A DNA stretch of 64,000 nt from Marivita sp046592965 (GCF_046592965.1 NZ_JBISBV010000002.1:451693-515692), one strand, 5' to 3'. Counted from the first letter of the stretch, positions 1-8,651 are shown. The notes: generated by a model not told the origin, from the sequence alone. A program made the numbers and translations.

Positions 1-149
1 TCTTCGGCCCCCGCACTGCCGCCGGGTTCGCGGGTGAGGACCACATCGCGCCCCTGCGCGGTCAACCTGTCGGCCAGCGCACGCGCCTGCGTGGATTTGC
101 CCGACCCGTCAATCCCTTCAAAGCTGAGAAACAGCCCGTGTCGGCTCAC
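1..149 (-). CDS. tmk: Thymidylate kinase, N-terminal fragment cut by window edge
   Basis: The reverse strand reads MSRHGLFLSFEGIDGSGKS followed by TQARALADRL, then the REPGGS motif. This is the P-loop (GIDGSGKST) and the following Arg-Glu-Pro-Gly loop of dTMP kinase, which phosphorylates dTMP to dTDP in the cytosol. About 49 residues are present and the rest lies beyond base 1. The start is a GTG that overlaps the TGA stop of the upstream D,D-carboxypeptidase gene, so the two are translationally coupled. The carboxypeptidase-tmk order is familiar from Rhodobacteraceae. The fragment is short, but the motif combination is specific. Confidence 0.9.
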   Translation of the reverse strand, partial: MSRHGLFLSFEGIDGSGKSTQARALADRLTAQGRDVVLTREPGGSAGAE

Positions 150-1318
150 ATCGCACCGTCGGCCGGTGCGCGAAGACGTCCCATCAGAACTTGCGAGACG
201 TTCATGATCCGGTCGACAAAGCCGCTGGCGGGCACGCCGCTGGCAGCATAAAGCGGAATCCGGTGTTCGGGCAGCCCTTGGGGGCTGATGATCAACTCGG
301 CCAACTGGCGACCCTCGACCACCGGCGCTTTTATCGGGCCGGTATAGACAACCTCGGCGGTCACTCCACTGCCGGGCATGTTGGGCAAGAGCAATGTTAC
401 ATCGTCCTTCGCCGCCAGGCCGACCGTGTCGCTGGCCCCCATCCAGACATCCGCTGTCGCAATCACGGCACCCGCTTTCGTCACGGTTTTCTCGGCAAAC
501 TGGCGAAACGCCCAGTTGACGATCGATTCCGATTCCTGCGCACGTGCTTGTGCGGAGTCGAGGCCGGTGATCGAAAAGATCACGCGCCGGTCGCCTTGCT
601 TGGCCGAGCCGACAAGCCCGTAGCCGGCCTCTTGCGTGTGGCCTGTTTTCAATCCGTCCGCGCCGATCCCAAGGCCCAGCAGGGGGTTGCGGTTGTAGCG
701 GTTCTGCGATTCCGCTTCGTCGAAAAGAAACTCTTCTTCGGCGAACATCGGGTAAAAATCGGGAAAGTCGTTGATGAGACGCTGGGCCAGCAATGTCAGA
801 TCACGCATCGACATTTCATGCCCCTCAGCAGGCCAACCGCTTGCGTTCTTGAAGGTGGAGTTGGACATGCCCAACTGCTGCGCCCGCTGGGTCATGAGGC
901 GCGCAAATCCGGCTTCGGACCCGTCGGGTGACAGCGCCTCGGCGATCACCACACAGGCGTCGTTGCCCGACAACACGATTATACCGCGCAAGAGATCCTC
1001 GACCTCCACCCTTTCGCCTTCGCGCAGGAACAGGGTCGAGCCGCCAAAGGAATTGGCATGCGCGGAGACCGGCAATTTCTCGTCCAGTTGCAAGCGCCCG
1101 TCGCGCACTGCCTCGAAGGCGATATAGAGTGTCATCAGCTTGGACATGGACGCCGGGGGCAGGGCGGTGTCGGCGTTTTTCGACAGCAATACAGTCCCGG
1201 TGGTTCCATCCAGCACGAAAGCCGCTTCTGCGCTGGTGTCAAATGCCGCCAGCGGAGCGGTGCTCAGCATCAGCGCGGCCATACCTGCGGTGAGAAAATT
1301 GCGATAGCGGCGGATCAT
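146..1318 (-). CDS. D-alanyl-D-alanine carboxypeptidase (PBP5/6-type)
   Basis: This is a periplasmic serine peptidase that trims the terminal D-Ala from peptidoglycan pentapeptides. From the chosen start it has a signal sequence (about residues 1-32), the active-site SMSK tetrad (Ser57, Lys60), an SGN triad (LSGND) and a KTG triad (LKTGHT). These are the three penicillin-binding motifs in the right order. A C-terminal beta domain of about 90 residues follows. The ATG at 1318 is preferred because AGGAGAG lies about 6 nt upstream. An in-frame ATG at 1357 overlaps the stop of the upstream SPOR gene and would add 13 charged residues before the signal peptide. The gene overlaps tmk downstream. Confidence 0.93.
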   Translation of the reverse strand: MIRRYRNFLTAGMAALMLSTAPLAAFDTSAEAAFVLDGTTGTVLLSKNADTALPPASMSKLMTLYIAFEAVRDGRLQLDEKLPVSAHANSFGGSTLFLREGERVEVEDLLRGIIVLSGNDACVVIAEALSPDGSEAGFARLMTQRAQQLGMSNSTFKNASGWPAEGHEMSMRDLTLLAQRLINDFPDFYPMFAEEEFLFDEAESQNRYNRNPLLGLGIGADGLKTGHTQEAGYGLVGSAKQGDRRVIFSITGLDSAQARAQESESIVNWAFRQFAEKTVTKAGAVIATADVWMGASDTVGLAAKDDVTLLLPNMPGSGVTAEVVYTGPIKAPVVEGRQLAELIISPQGLPEHRIPLYAASGVPASGFVDRIMNVSQVLMGRLRAPADGAM

Positions 1319-1353
1319 GGCAGCTCTCCTGTCCTGTCGGTTTCGGACGGCAG

Positions 1354-2241
1354 TCAATTCGTGACGACGTAGGCGTCTGTAAAGCCGGAATTCTTGATTT
1401 TGGCAAGCAAGGCGCTGCGCTCTGCGCGGGTCTGTGCCGGCCCGACGAGCACGCGCCAGAACGCCTTGCCGCTTGAGGATTGTTCAAGAACGGTCGGGAC
1501 CATTCCCGCCTGCCGCATCGCGGTGGCGGTGTTGTTGGCATTCTGTTCGACACTGAAAATACCGATTTGAATGAAAGGCTTATCCAGCGACGACGCGGCC
1601 GGACGCGGAACGGGCGCGGGTTCCGGTGTCGCATCAAGAGCCGCGGCCGCGCTTTCGGTCACCGGATCGAGCGTCGCTTCCGCAACATCCGTGGGTGCCG
1701 CCAACGTAGCGTCGACATCAGCGCCGGGTACGTCTTGCGCCGGGGCGGCGGCTGCATCGTCGGGCACCTCCTGGCGGCGCAATGCCACAACGTTCAGGTT
1801 GGTCGGAGCGCCAGCCAGCACTCCGAGCGCCGCCGCTGCATCGGAGGAGATTTGCAGGCGTGGCCCCGGCGTCTCGCGCTCTTTGCGAAACAGCGCGCCG
1901 ATGACGAAATTGCCGTTGGCTTCGTTGCGGATGATGACGCGCTCGGGTTCCGAAACATCGGGATGTGCAGCCCAGACGCCACCAAGCGACGGACGACCGT
2001 CCCACAGCCCGGGTTCCGACACCTGGAAGACCTCGGGCGCTTCGATGTCGCGCTCGACCAGCTTTGTCGATCGCGAAGCGCCAGATGCGGTCTCGGCAGC
2101 CAATGAATTGGACTCACCGCCTTGCAGGAACCCCGGCAGGTTGCCGCCTTCACAGCCCGCCACTGCAAGCAGGGTCACCCCGCACATCATGAATGCGCGT
2201 GGCCGCCGCCACAGCCGGGGGTGCGTGATCGAATTCTTCAT
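1354..2241 (-). CDS. SPOR-domain lipoprotein
   Basis: The protein has 295 residues. An N-terminal signal ends in a lipobox (LAVAGC, Cys30), so it is predicted to be a lipoprotein. A low-complexity Ala/Pro/Asp-rich linker (about 140-215) leads to a C-terminal SPOR domain (about 220-295: FIQIGIFSVEQNANNTA and later FWRVLVGP). SPOR domains bind denuded glycan strands at division sites. The position directly upstream of a D,D-carboxypeptidase fits a role in peptidoglycan remodelling or septation. It may be RlpA-like in function, but no double-psi beta-barrel motif was recognised, so no symbol is given. Confidence 0.85.
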   Translation of the reverse strand: MKNSITHPRLWRRPRAFMMCGVTLLAVAGCEGGNLPGFLQGGESNSLAAETASGASRSTKLVERDIEAPEVFQVSEPGLWDGRPSLGGVWAAHPDVSEPERVIIRNEANGNFVIGALFRKERETPGPRLQISSDAAAALGVLAGAPTNLNVVALRRQEVPDDAAAAPAQDVPGADVDATLAAPTDVAEATLDPVTESAAAALDATPEPAPVPRPAASSLDKPFIQIGIFSVEQNANNTATAMRQAGMVPTVLEQSSSGKAFWRVLVGPAQTRAERSALLAKIKNSGFTDAYVVTN

Positions 2242-2423
2242 TGCCTGCTCGCCTTATGCTGTGCCGAACCGGGCGTGACCGGGCAAAACCCGTCGCGCCG
2301 ATCGTGTTTTGCACGAACCTTACAGCGATGTTGACCGCAAGAAAAGTCCGACGGCACACCACCCAAAATTTTCCCGCCGCCCGCTTTCAGAATCGCAGCC
2401 GCCCCGCTATGTGCTCTGCCACC

Positions 2424-2513
2424 GGAGGTTTGGCAGAGTGGTCGAATGCGGCGGTCTTGAAAACCGTTGGGCGTGAGAGCGTCCCCAGGGTTCGAATCCC
2501 TGAGCCTCCGCCA
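2424..2513 (+). tRNA. tRNA-Ser (anticodon TGA)
   Basis: This is a 90-nt class II tRNA with encoded CCA. The acceptor stem GGAGGTT pairs with AGCCTCC (one G-T pair). The anticodon stem-loop CGGTCTTGAAAACCG places TGA at the anticodon. A long variable arm (GGGCGTGAGAGCGTCC) and a T-arm (CAGGGTTCGAATCCCTG) follow. The long variable arm and the anticodon identify serine. An integrase gene begins 167 nt downstream in the same direction, the usual layout when the 3' end of a tRNA gene serves as attB. Confidence 0.96.
2498..2513 (+). other. Candidate attL core at the tRNA-Ser 3' end
   Basis: The tRNA 3' end reads CCCTGAGCCTCCGCCA. Tyrosine integrases of this type usually recombine at the 3' half of a tRNA gene and leave the gene intact. 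A similar but imperfect 15-mer (CCCTGAGCCCCACCA) lies at 14036-14050, beyond the last element gene. The match is short and has one gap and one substitution, so the assignment is tentative. Confidence 0.4.
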
Positions 2514-2679
2514 AAAAATCCCCATAGATTAAATTTCAGCCCCGAAAATTGAACGTATTCAACCGTTTAAAAGGTTTCGTTTTCCCGGCGTGTCTCATGG
2601 CTTCCCGCCAGTTCCCTTGTTTGAGTAACTGTTTTGAGTAACAATTCGGCATCTGAGTAACTAGCCGAAAGTAACTGCT

Positions 2680-3867
2680 ATGCTGACATTTCAAGAGTGC
2701 CGGGGCGCAACCGGTGAAGCGAAGCGCCGATTCCTGGCCGATGGAGACGGGCTGTTCCTCAGCGTCTCGCCCAAGGGCAAGAAAAGCTGGGTCGTGCGAT
2801 ACCGCAAAGACGGAAAGCAAGAGGCGCTGGGACTGGGGGCGTTTCCGGCGATCTCACTATCCAAGGCGCGAGAGAAACGCGACGCCATACACGCGGCGGC
2901 TGCGACCGGCAGTGATGTGAAGGCGGCTGTCTCTGAGGGCGACACGTCCAGCTTTGGGCATTACTTTGAATTGTGGTGGCGCAAGACGGCCCCGACGCTT
3001 TCCAGCGCCTATGGGGGTCAAGCCCATCGCCGGATGGAAAGGTACGTTCTGCCCGCGCTGGGTAACAAGCCGATGGACGCGATCACGCCGCAAGAGGTTC
3101 TTGGGATCATCCAAAAGGTCGAAGCCAAGGGCCATTTTGAAACGGCGCGACGATTGAAAGATCACATCGGGCGCGTGTTCAAATTCGCCAAGTTCGACGG
3201 AGTCGACAACAACCCTGTCGAGGGGATCAACGAACGACTGGCACCACGTCCGAAACAGAAGCACATGCCGTTCGTGCATCCGAAGGACATGCCGCAATTC
3301 TTCGCTGCGCTGGGGCAGTATGATGGGGAACGACAAACCAAGCTGCTACTGGAAATCATCATTCGCACGATGGTGCGCACAAACGAGTTGCGCGACGGGC
3401 GATGGTCGGAGATCCACGGCAACGAATGGTCTATCCCCGCTGCGCGCATGAAGATGCAGCGCGATCATGTGGTACCAATCGTGCCTCAGGTCGCGGCGTT
3501 GTTCGAGGAATTGAAAGGCGTCTGCGACGATCCGGCCATGTGGGGCAGTCACAGGGGAACGAACCTGAGACCCACTGGCGATGAAATGTGCGCCATCTCT
3601 GAAAACGGGATGCTCTTTGCGCTGTATCGGATGGGCTACAAGGGCCGCGCCACAGTCCACGGCTTTCGCCGCACGGCGTCCACCTACTTGAACGAGTGTG
3701 GGAAGTTCCGCCCTGACGTGATCGAAATGCAGCTTGCGCATGTCGAAGGCAATAAGGTGCGCGGCGCTTACAATGCCGCGACCTACATGGCCGAACGCCG
3801 CGCGATGCTGGAACACTGGAACGGCGTGATTGACCAATGGCAAGCCACTGGCGAATTGTTATCTTAA
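2680..3867 (+). CDS. int: Tyrosine-type site-specific integrase (P4-like)
   Basis: The 395-residue protein has an N-terminal arm-binding region of the DUF4102 kind (about 1-85, RFLADGDGLFLSVSPKGKKSW), a SAM-like core-binding domain (about 90-190) and a C-terminal catalytic domain. Catalytic residues visible are Arg233 (MVRTNEL), His327-x-x-Arg330 (HGFRR), His354 (LAHVEG) and a tyrosine at 364 or 369 (GAYNAATYMAERR). It would integrate and excise the element at tRNA-Ser, whose 3' end lies 167 bp upstream. No excisionase or AlpA-like gene was seen nearby. The length is typical of the family and no lesion is visible. Confidence 0.95.
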   Translation: MLTFQECRGATGEAKRRFLADGDGLFLSVSPKGKKSWVVRYRKDGKQEALGLGAFPAISLSKAREKRDAIHAAAATGSDVKAAVSEGDTSSFGHYFELWWRKTAPTLSSAYGGQAHRRMERYVLPALGNKPMDAITPQEVLGIIQKVEAKGHFETARRLKDHIGRVFKFAKFDGVDNNPVEGINERLAPRPKQKHMPFVHPKDMPQFFAALGQYDGERQTKLLLEIIIRTMVRTNELRDGRWSEIHGNEWSIPAARMKMQRDHVVPIVPQVAALFEELKGVCDDPAMWGSHRGTNLRPTGDEMCAISENGMLFALYRMGYKGRATVHGFRRTASTYLNECGKFRPDVIEMQLAHVEGNKVRGAYNAATYMAERRAMLEHWNGVIDQWQATGELLS

Positions 3868-4047
3868 AGCCGTGGTCTGCCAGAAAAAGCCGAGATGGTG
3901 TTGTCTTCGAAACGATCGGATAAGAGCGGTTGCTAACCAGAGCCATTGAAACAACGGAAGCTTTGATCTGATCCAATTCTTTGCTACGCCTTCTAAGCTG
4001 GCGAGATACCCCAGCAAACGGAACCTACGAAAAAGAGTGAGATTGAA

Positions 4048-4380
4048 ATGAGAGATTACGAGGATTTTTCAGAAGCGTATGAAGTTGCCAAAACAATTGA
4101 GATTGTAACTAAAGAAGGATTCCGAGGCGAAGAAGGGCAAATGCAGGTTCGTATCGAAATCCTTCAAGGCTTGCGTAATCGTAATTACAGTGTCCGCTGG
4201 CTACGGAAAGAGTATTTTCATCTTCAACCAGCGTATCCCGTCATTGAAGGTAAGCATGAAGCAAAGGCAGGCGATTTTTCGGTCTGGGTTCCATTGAGCG
4301 ATATGCCGTGGGTCGATGAAGGTAACGAAGATCAAGCTGTTCAACGTGCACTTTCTTGGCTCAGAGACAAAGGAGCTTGA
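4048..4380 (+). CDS. Unknown 110-residue protein, AT-richer than its neighbours
   Basis: The family is not recognised. The product is acidic and rich in Glu, with a WLRKEYFHLQPAY segment and a C-terminal LSWLRDKGA helix. No signal peptide or membrane segment is seen. Codon use and base composition are visibly more AT-rich than the flanking integrase and capsid genes (many AAA, GAA and ATT codons), suggesting separate acquisition. It lies between the integrase and the 3' ends of the head operon, a place where satellites and prophages often carry cargo such as anti-phage genes. A GC-rich hairpin follows the stop codon. Cargo status is inferred from position only. Confidence 0.65.
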   Translation: MRDYEDFSEAYEVAKTIEIVTKEGFRGEEGQMQVRIEILQGLRNRNYSVRWLRKEYFHLQPAYPVIEGKHEAKAGDFSVWVPLSDMPWVDEGNEDQAVQRALSWLRDKGA

Positions 4381-4401
4381 TCGCTTCGGCTAACGCGAGA
4401 A

Positions 4402-4423
4402 GCCCCGCCACAATGGGCGGGGC
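4402..4423. terminator. Hairpin between converging genes
   Basis: GCCCCGCC and GGCGGGGC pair around a short loop (CACAATG region), between the unknown plus-strand gene and the minus-strand head operon. There is no strong T-run on either side. It is placed to stop transcription from both directions. Confidence 0.55.
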
Positions 4424-4459
4424 CTCTCACACCGACGCGCATAGCGCCGGTATCCGGTA

Positions 4460-4783
4460 TCAGCCGTGCAGTCGGACGTTGACCGCCCCACTGGCGCTGG
4501 CGGCATCTGTGACGGCAAGGCCGATCTCTGGGTTGCCTGCGGCTTCTGTCGTGACCAACCCTACGGCTTCATCGTAAAAGACCGGTGCGCCGATGGTGAA
4601 GGCATCCACCCCGACTTTCGACATGTTGAACACGCCACGCGTGACCAGATCGACGGTTTCACCAATGCCAGCGTCACCAGCGGCGACGCCGATCAATTCG
4701 CCAGCAATCACAACTTCGCCGGATGTGACAGCGACGGTTGCTGGAATGGTGATATTGTCACCAGTTTGAACGTAATTTTTCAT
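4460..4783 (-). CDS. Capsid decoration protein, DUF2190/gpD-like
   Basis: The 107-residue protein is rich in Val, Gly, Thr and Ala. Its pattern (IPATVAVTSGEVVIAGELIGVA, then FTIGAPVFYD, then EIGLAVTDAASASGAVNVRL) is that of DUF2190 head-decoration proteins that cap the capsid lattice in lambda-like and related phages. It is the last gene of the minus-strand head operon and starts 2 nt after the connector stop codon, with AAGGGA upstream. The family assignment comes from pattern and context. The alternative is another small beta-rich head protein. Confidence 0.75.
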   Translation of the reverse strand: MKNYVQTGDNITIPATVAVTSGEVVIAGELIGVAAGDAGIGETVDLVTRGVFNMSKVGVDAFTIGAPVFYDEAVGLVTTEAAGNPEIGLAVTDAASASGAVNVRLHG

Positions 4784-4785
4784 CG

Positions 4786-5001
4786 TTAGATTCCCTTCGA
4801 TGTGTTGAAATGAATGGTGTGAGCGCGGGTCGTCGTGGCGCTTCGGATCTCAGCATCGAGCGCCGCAATGGCCTTCGCCATCTCCGAGTCGCTCTTGTAC
4901 TCAACCTCCGAACCACCGACGTTTTTCACGCGCCGCACCCCTTCGGCGCGAGACGCAACAAGCCCCTCACGCATCTTTTGGAGTTCGACCAGACTGGTCA
5001 T
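4786..5001 (-). CDS. gpW-like head-tail joining protein
   Basis: The protein has 71 residues. The sequence (LVELQKMREGLVASRAEGVRRVKNVGG, then VEYKSDSEMAKAIAALDAEI) resembles the lambda gpW family, which closes the portal after packaging and provides the docking surface for tails. Its ATG overlaps the stop codon of the capsid fusion gene by one base (TAATG), which implies coupled translation. In a tail-less element this protein would be the interface through which helper-phage tails attach, so it is a key gene for the satellite interpretation. Confidence 0.8.
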   Translation of the reverse strand: MTSLVELQKMREGLVASRAEGVRRVKNVGGSEVEYKSDSEMAKAIAALDAEIRSATTTRAHTIHFNTSKGI

Positions 5002-6761
5002 TACACGCCCGGATTCAGGGTCGCGCCCCGGAAATCAACAGCGCCACAACCGAAGTCGAGAACAACGCGATATTCCATGCCCAGAACGTCCCACCCTTCG
5101 CGGCTGGACATTTGCGGCCCCTGCGCACTGGACAGGTAGCTGTATTCCAGCACCGGCAGGGCGGCGGGGTCAGCAAAGACATAGAACGACGCGTCTGTGA
5201 TCCGGGGTTCCACCAGCAATGTCAGCTTGCCCGCAAACGGGTTCGCACTGTCCACAGTCGCGGCATAGATCGACGCCAACACTTGTTCAGCTTGGGTTTC
5301 CAGTTCCGGCCCGACCAACAGGTACTTGGGCGTGGCGTTGATCGGCGTCTTGCCGTCCAGTGCCTTCATGCCGCGAAGCGACTTGCGCGCACCATCCAGC
5401 GCCACCACATCAAGAGCCGTGCCAGTGGCAAGGTTGCCGTGATCGGCATGGAACAGCGCCTTGCCGTCTTCACCTATGGCAGGGTTGCTCAGAAGCTGCG
5501 AGAGCAACAGGTTCGCTTCGGTTTCCGCTGCCATGCGATCCGCCGTTGCACCCCAATCCCGGAACGCGCCAAGATCATCGTTGATAAGGGCTTTCCGCGA
5601 GATCGCGAATTGTGTGGCGTAGGTGTCGAGTGCGTAGCTTTCCGACGCCTCAGAACGCGTCGTGTGTTTGATCTCCCCCGACTCTCTGACCTTTTCGAGC
5701 AACCCCACATCGGACAGCTTGAGCCGCGTCCCGGTGCGGAAATCGTTCATGGTGGCCTGACGTGCCAGCGTCGTCTTCACGGGCGACTGCGCCGCCTGAT
5801 AAGAGGCCGTGAGCGTCCGGTTGCCGGTGCTGGTCAGGAGTTGCGGGAAATCCGATGTGGTATGCATCGCTGCGCGAAACAGTTGATCGGTGTCCATCGC
5901 CCGTGTGCTGGTGCCGGTGGCCTCAACACATGCCCGCGCCATGTCGCGCAGTGACTCGTTCATATAGGGCCGCGCGGCATCGTCTGGCGCTTCACCAGAC
6001 ACGCGGGAATAGAGTGCATCGCCGCGACGCTGCATCTGTGTGGCCGGATCGTCTTGTGTGCCGACCGTGCGGATGCGAGGGGCCGGGTTCGACTGGCGCA
6101 AGGCCAATGCCGCGTCGCGACCAGCTTGGCGAACCTCATCATCTGTGAGTTCATCGCCCGCATCTTCCATGCGTGTCACCCATTCCCCGTCAAGGTTATG
6201 GGCCGCACGGACGCGCCCAATCAGCACTGAACGCTCAGCGTCGATTGTCAGTTCTTCATTTTCCATTCGTTTACTCCTGAATGTAGCCCCGGCATCTGCC
6301 GGAATAGGGACGGCGCTAACCTCTGAGATTGACCACGCGACTGCCGTCCGCGTCCGGGCCTTGCTTTGAGGATCGGTCGCATTTTTCCACTGAGTTACGC
6401 GATAGCCGACCGAGACTCCGCGCAGGGTTCCTTCACGGATGCGTTCCACAACGGGTAGAGCATCTGCGGCATTTGAAGGGCGAATGGTGGCAACCAGCGC
6501 GGCCCCTTCCATCCGGTAATCTGTGACGGTGCCGACCACATCGCGGGCGCTGCCCTGCCGGTGGCCGTCCAGAACCGGCGCGCCTATGAGGGCGGACAGG
6601 TCCAACCCGGCGGGGTCGAGCCGTTCGATATAGCCGCCCCGCGCGTCGCGCCGTGACACATCGGCAAAAGTCGAGATGGTGGCTTCGACCGTCATTGCAT
6701 CACCATCGAACGTATCGGGCGAGAATGCCGCCCGTCGCGTCATGAGATCATCAAGTGGCAT
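5001..6761 (-). CDS. Prohead protease-major capsid protein fusion
   Basis: The 586-residue protein combines two functions. Residues about 1-165 look like a phage prohead protease (TFDGDAMTVEATISTFADVSRRD, LDGHRQGSARDVVGTV, a LRGVSVGYRV Ser-containing core, and AVAWSISEVSAVPIPAD), with His and Ser in the usual places. After a linker of about 100 residues, the rest is a major capsid protein (TTSDFPQLLTSTGNRTL, then a long conserved FHADHGNLA-type region). In most phages protease and capsid are separate genes. The ATG at 6761 is chosen because AGGAGGG lies 8 nt upstream. It overlaps the portal gene by 11 nt. The protease must cut itself from the capsid part for maturation (inference). Confidence 0.88.
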   Translation of the reverse strand: MPLDDLMTRRAAFSPDTFDGDAMTVEATISTFADVSRRDARGGYIERLDPAGLDLSALIGAPVLDGHRQGSARDVVGTVTDYRMEGAALVATIRPSNAADALPVVERIREGTLRGVSVGYRVTQWKNATDPQSKARTRTAVAWSISEVSAVPIPADAGATFRSKRMENEELTIDAERSVLIGRVRAAHNLDGEWVTRMEDAGDELTDDEVRQAGRDAALALRQSNPAPRIRTVGTQDDPATQMQRRGDALYSRVSGEAPDDAARPYMNESLRDMARACVEATGTSTRAMDTDQLFRAAMHTTSDFPQLLTSTGNRTLTASYQAAQSPVKTTLARQATMNDFRTGTRLKLSDVGLLEKVRESGEIKHTTRSEASESYALDTYATQFAISRKALINDDLGAFRDWGATADRMAAETEANLLLSQLLSNPAIGEDGKALFHADHGNLATGTALDVVALDGARKSLRGMKALDGKTPINATPKYLLVGPELETQAEQVLASIYAATVDSANPFAGKLTLLVEPRITDASFYVFADPAALPVLEYSYLSSAQGPQMSSREGWDVLGMEYRVVLDFGCGAVDFRGATLNPGV

Positions 6762-8124
6762 CGCTGCCCTCCTGTCTGTTTTGGTAAGGGTCAGCGGCAC
6801 GTTCGGCGTCGAGGTCTTCGAGCGACCAGCCGCGCGCGGCCACCAGCTTGCGACGGCTGGTCAGCCCCGCTTCGAGTTCGGCGGCATCGGCTTGAACCTG
6901 CTTGTAGGGGTCAACCTGCATAAAGGCGGGCGGGAGCCAGTCACACGCGAGATAGTCGTGCGGCGATGCTTCAAAATCATCCGCGACCAGATCGCAAGCA
7001 AGGATTCCGTGCTGGATCACTTCGCGCCAGACCGGGCGCAAAAATTGCGGCACGAGAGTTCCATATTGGATTTGTTCGACGCGCTGCCGGAATGGCAGGA
7101 GTCCGGCCCTGAGAGAGCTATAATTGGCTCCCGTCAGATCGCCAGAGAGCAGGTGTTCCGGCAAACCCAGACCGGCTGCGATCTGTTGCAGGTTCATGCG
7201 AAGGAACGAACCAATCTCCTGAGCCTGACCCGGTGTGTTGAATTTCACATCAAAACCCGTGGGCAACCGCTTCATGGTTCCCGGCTCTAAACCGCTTTCC
7301 AGAATGCCGCCGTCTTCGGTGCCGTCATAAGGCTCTGAGCCGGTGCCGTTCATATCCACAAGGAAGGCCGCATGCATGGCTGCGACCTTGGTGCCCACCA
7401 GAAGCGCGTCGCAAAGCTGGTCAAATTCTGAGGCGGGGAGGATAACCGGTGCCAACCAAGACACGCCCCTGACCTGCCCAGCGGCAAGCGGTTTCATCAC
7501 ATGCCGAATCTCGTCAGCGGAAATCCGAACCGGCGGCGCATAGTTGGCGAATTGCTCATGCGGGCGGCTTGGCAGAATGTGATAAGCGACACGTTGGCCG
7601 CTTTCGTCAAATTCGACGCCTTGCACAATGAAGCCATTATTGCCCAATTCCCGCGTCATGGACTCGTCTACCAGTTCCGGTGGAATGAGACGCAGTCGCG
7701 GGCCAGTTTCGGTTTGGACGATCTGCACGAACGATTCCCCGTCAATGACAAGGCCGCGCACCATGTCAGCTTGCAGACCTTCGAAATCCGTTCGACCGTC
7801 AATATCGGCGGTATCTGTCCAGCCTTGCCAGTGGGCTGTCAGATCGGCGCGTGTGGCGCTGTCTCGGTGTTTCGGCGTTGGAACAATACCGGCCCCGACC
7901 AGCGCCCCGGTCCAGTTCGCGACGCCCTGAGCAAGCCAAGGGTTGTTGGCGGCAAGGTATCGCGCCCTTGCGCGCAGCGACGTGGCCCCGGCGGCAACCT
8001 CTGGGTTAATCCGGTGGAATGTGCCCATGCCGTGACCGCGACGGCCACCCGCCGCCCCGTCAAAGCGACGAACGGCTGTCGGTTTGGGCGCGGGGCGGCG
8101 AAACAGATCAAGGAAGCCCATCAA
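6751..8124 (-). CDS. Phage portal protein, lambda (GpB) family
   Basis: The 457-residue dodecameric portal subunit forms the DNA entry and exit channel at one capsid vertex. Typical lambda-family features are ARYLAANNPWLAQGVANWTGALVGAGI near the N-terminus, MVRGLVIDGESFVQI, LRLIPPELVDES, the GQVRGVSWLAPVI motif and LPEHLLSGDLTGANYSSLRAG. It is somewhat shorter than lambda GpB. The start overlaps the stop of the upstream unknown gene by 4 nt (ATGA) and the 3' end overlaps the capsid fusion gene, so the head genes form one tight operon. Confidence 0.94.
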   Translation of the reverse strand: MMGFLDLFRRPAPKPTAVRRFDGAAGGRRGHGMGTFHRINPEVAAGATSLRARARYLAANNPWLAQGVANWTGALVGAGIVPTPKHRDSATRADLTAHWQGWTDTADIDGRTDFEGLQADMVRGLVIDGESFVQIVQTETGPRLRLIPPELVDESMTRELGNNGFIVQGVEFDESGQRVAYHILPSRPHEQFANYAPPVRISADEIRHVMKPLAAGQVRGVSWLAPVILPASEFDQLCDALLVGTKVAAMHAAFLVDMNGTGSEPYDGTEDGGILESGLEPGTMKRLPTGFDVKFNTPGQAQEIGSFLRMNLQQIAAGLGLPEHLLSGDLTGANYSSLRAGLLPFRQRVEQIQYGTLVPQFLRPVWREVIQHGILACDLVADDFEASPHDYLACDWLPPAFMQVDPYKQVQADAAELEAGLTSRRKLVAARGWSLEDLDAERAADPYQNRQEGSDAT

Positions 8125-8651
8125 TCCAACACCCCGAGCAAGGGTTTGATAAGGTCTGATGCGGGGAGGACAACGCGGGCAATGGTCGGACCGTCGCGCA
8201 GGTCAACGGCGCGGCTTGCGCGGGACGCGGTTTCACCTTCACCCGCTGGGGCGATGAAGCTTGAAATTCTGCGCTCACCTTCGAAGATGCGGATTACCAG
8301 AATGAGGTTCCAATCTTCACCTGCGCGCGCGGCGTTGACCAAACACTTCAACCCACTGGGAATGACGCGATCCTCTGCCCAATCAGGAAGTTTCCGTAAA
8401 GCGGGCGGTTGGTTCAGGGTCTCATTGGCTGCGCCCATTTCGGTTGTTGTCAGGGGAATGTCACCCATAGCGAGCAAAAGGCGGGCGCGTAGCAGTTCGA
8501 GTGGGTCATATCCAACCGGACTCTTGACCCTGCGCCCTGGGGTTCCACTCATCAGTTGTTTCACCAACGGGTTGCGCAACCGGATCAAGGTCGACTCGGG
8601 GTCGCGGTTTTCCAGTTCGGCGAGATGTTGTGCAATTTCAGACAGACGCAT
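8121..8651 (-). CDS. Unknown 176-residue protein, first gene of the head operon
   Basis: The family is not recognised. The N-terminal ~75 residues (LSEIAQHLAELENRD, then SPVGYDPLELLRARLLLAMGDIPL) have a weak resemblance to a helix-turn-helix or MerR-like winged fold, which would fit a regulator or a DNA-contacting head-module protein. The C-terminal part (GEDWNLILVIRIFEGERRISSF) looks beta-rich. It has no signal or membrane segment. It is transcribed from the divergent control region and overlaps the portal start by 4 nt. Position would allow a control role over the head genes, but that is speculative. Confidence 0.7.
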   Translation of the reverse strand: MRLSEIAQHLAELENRDPESTLIRLRNPLVKQLMSGTPGRRVKSPVGYDPLELLRARLLLAMGDIPLTTTEMGAANETLNQPPALRKLPDWAEDRVIPSGLKCLVNAARAGEDWNLILVIRIFEGERRISSFIAPAGEGETASRASRAVDLRDGPTIARVVLPASDLIKPLLGVLD

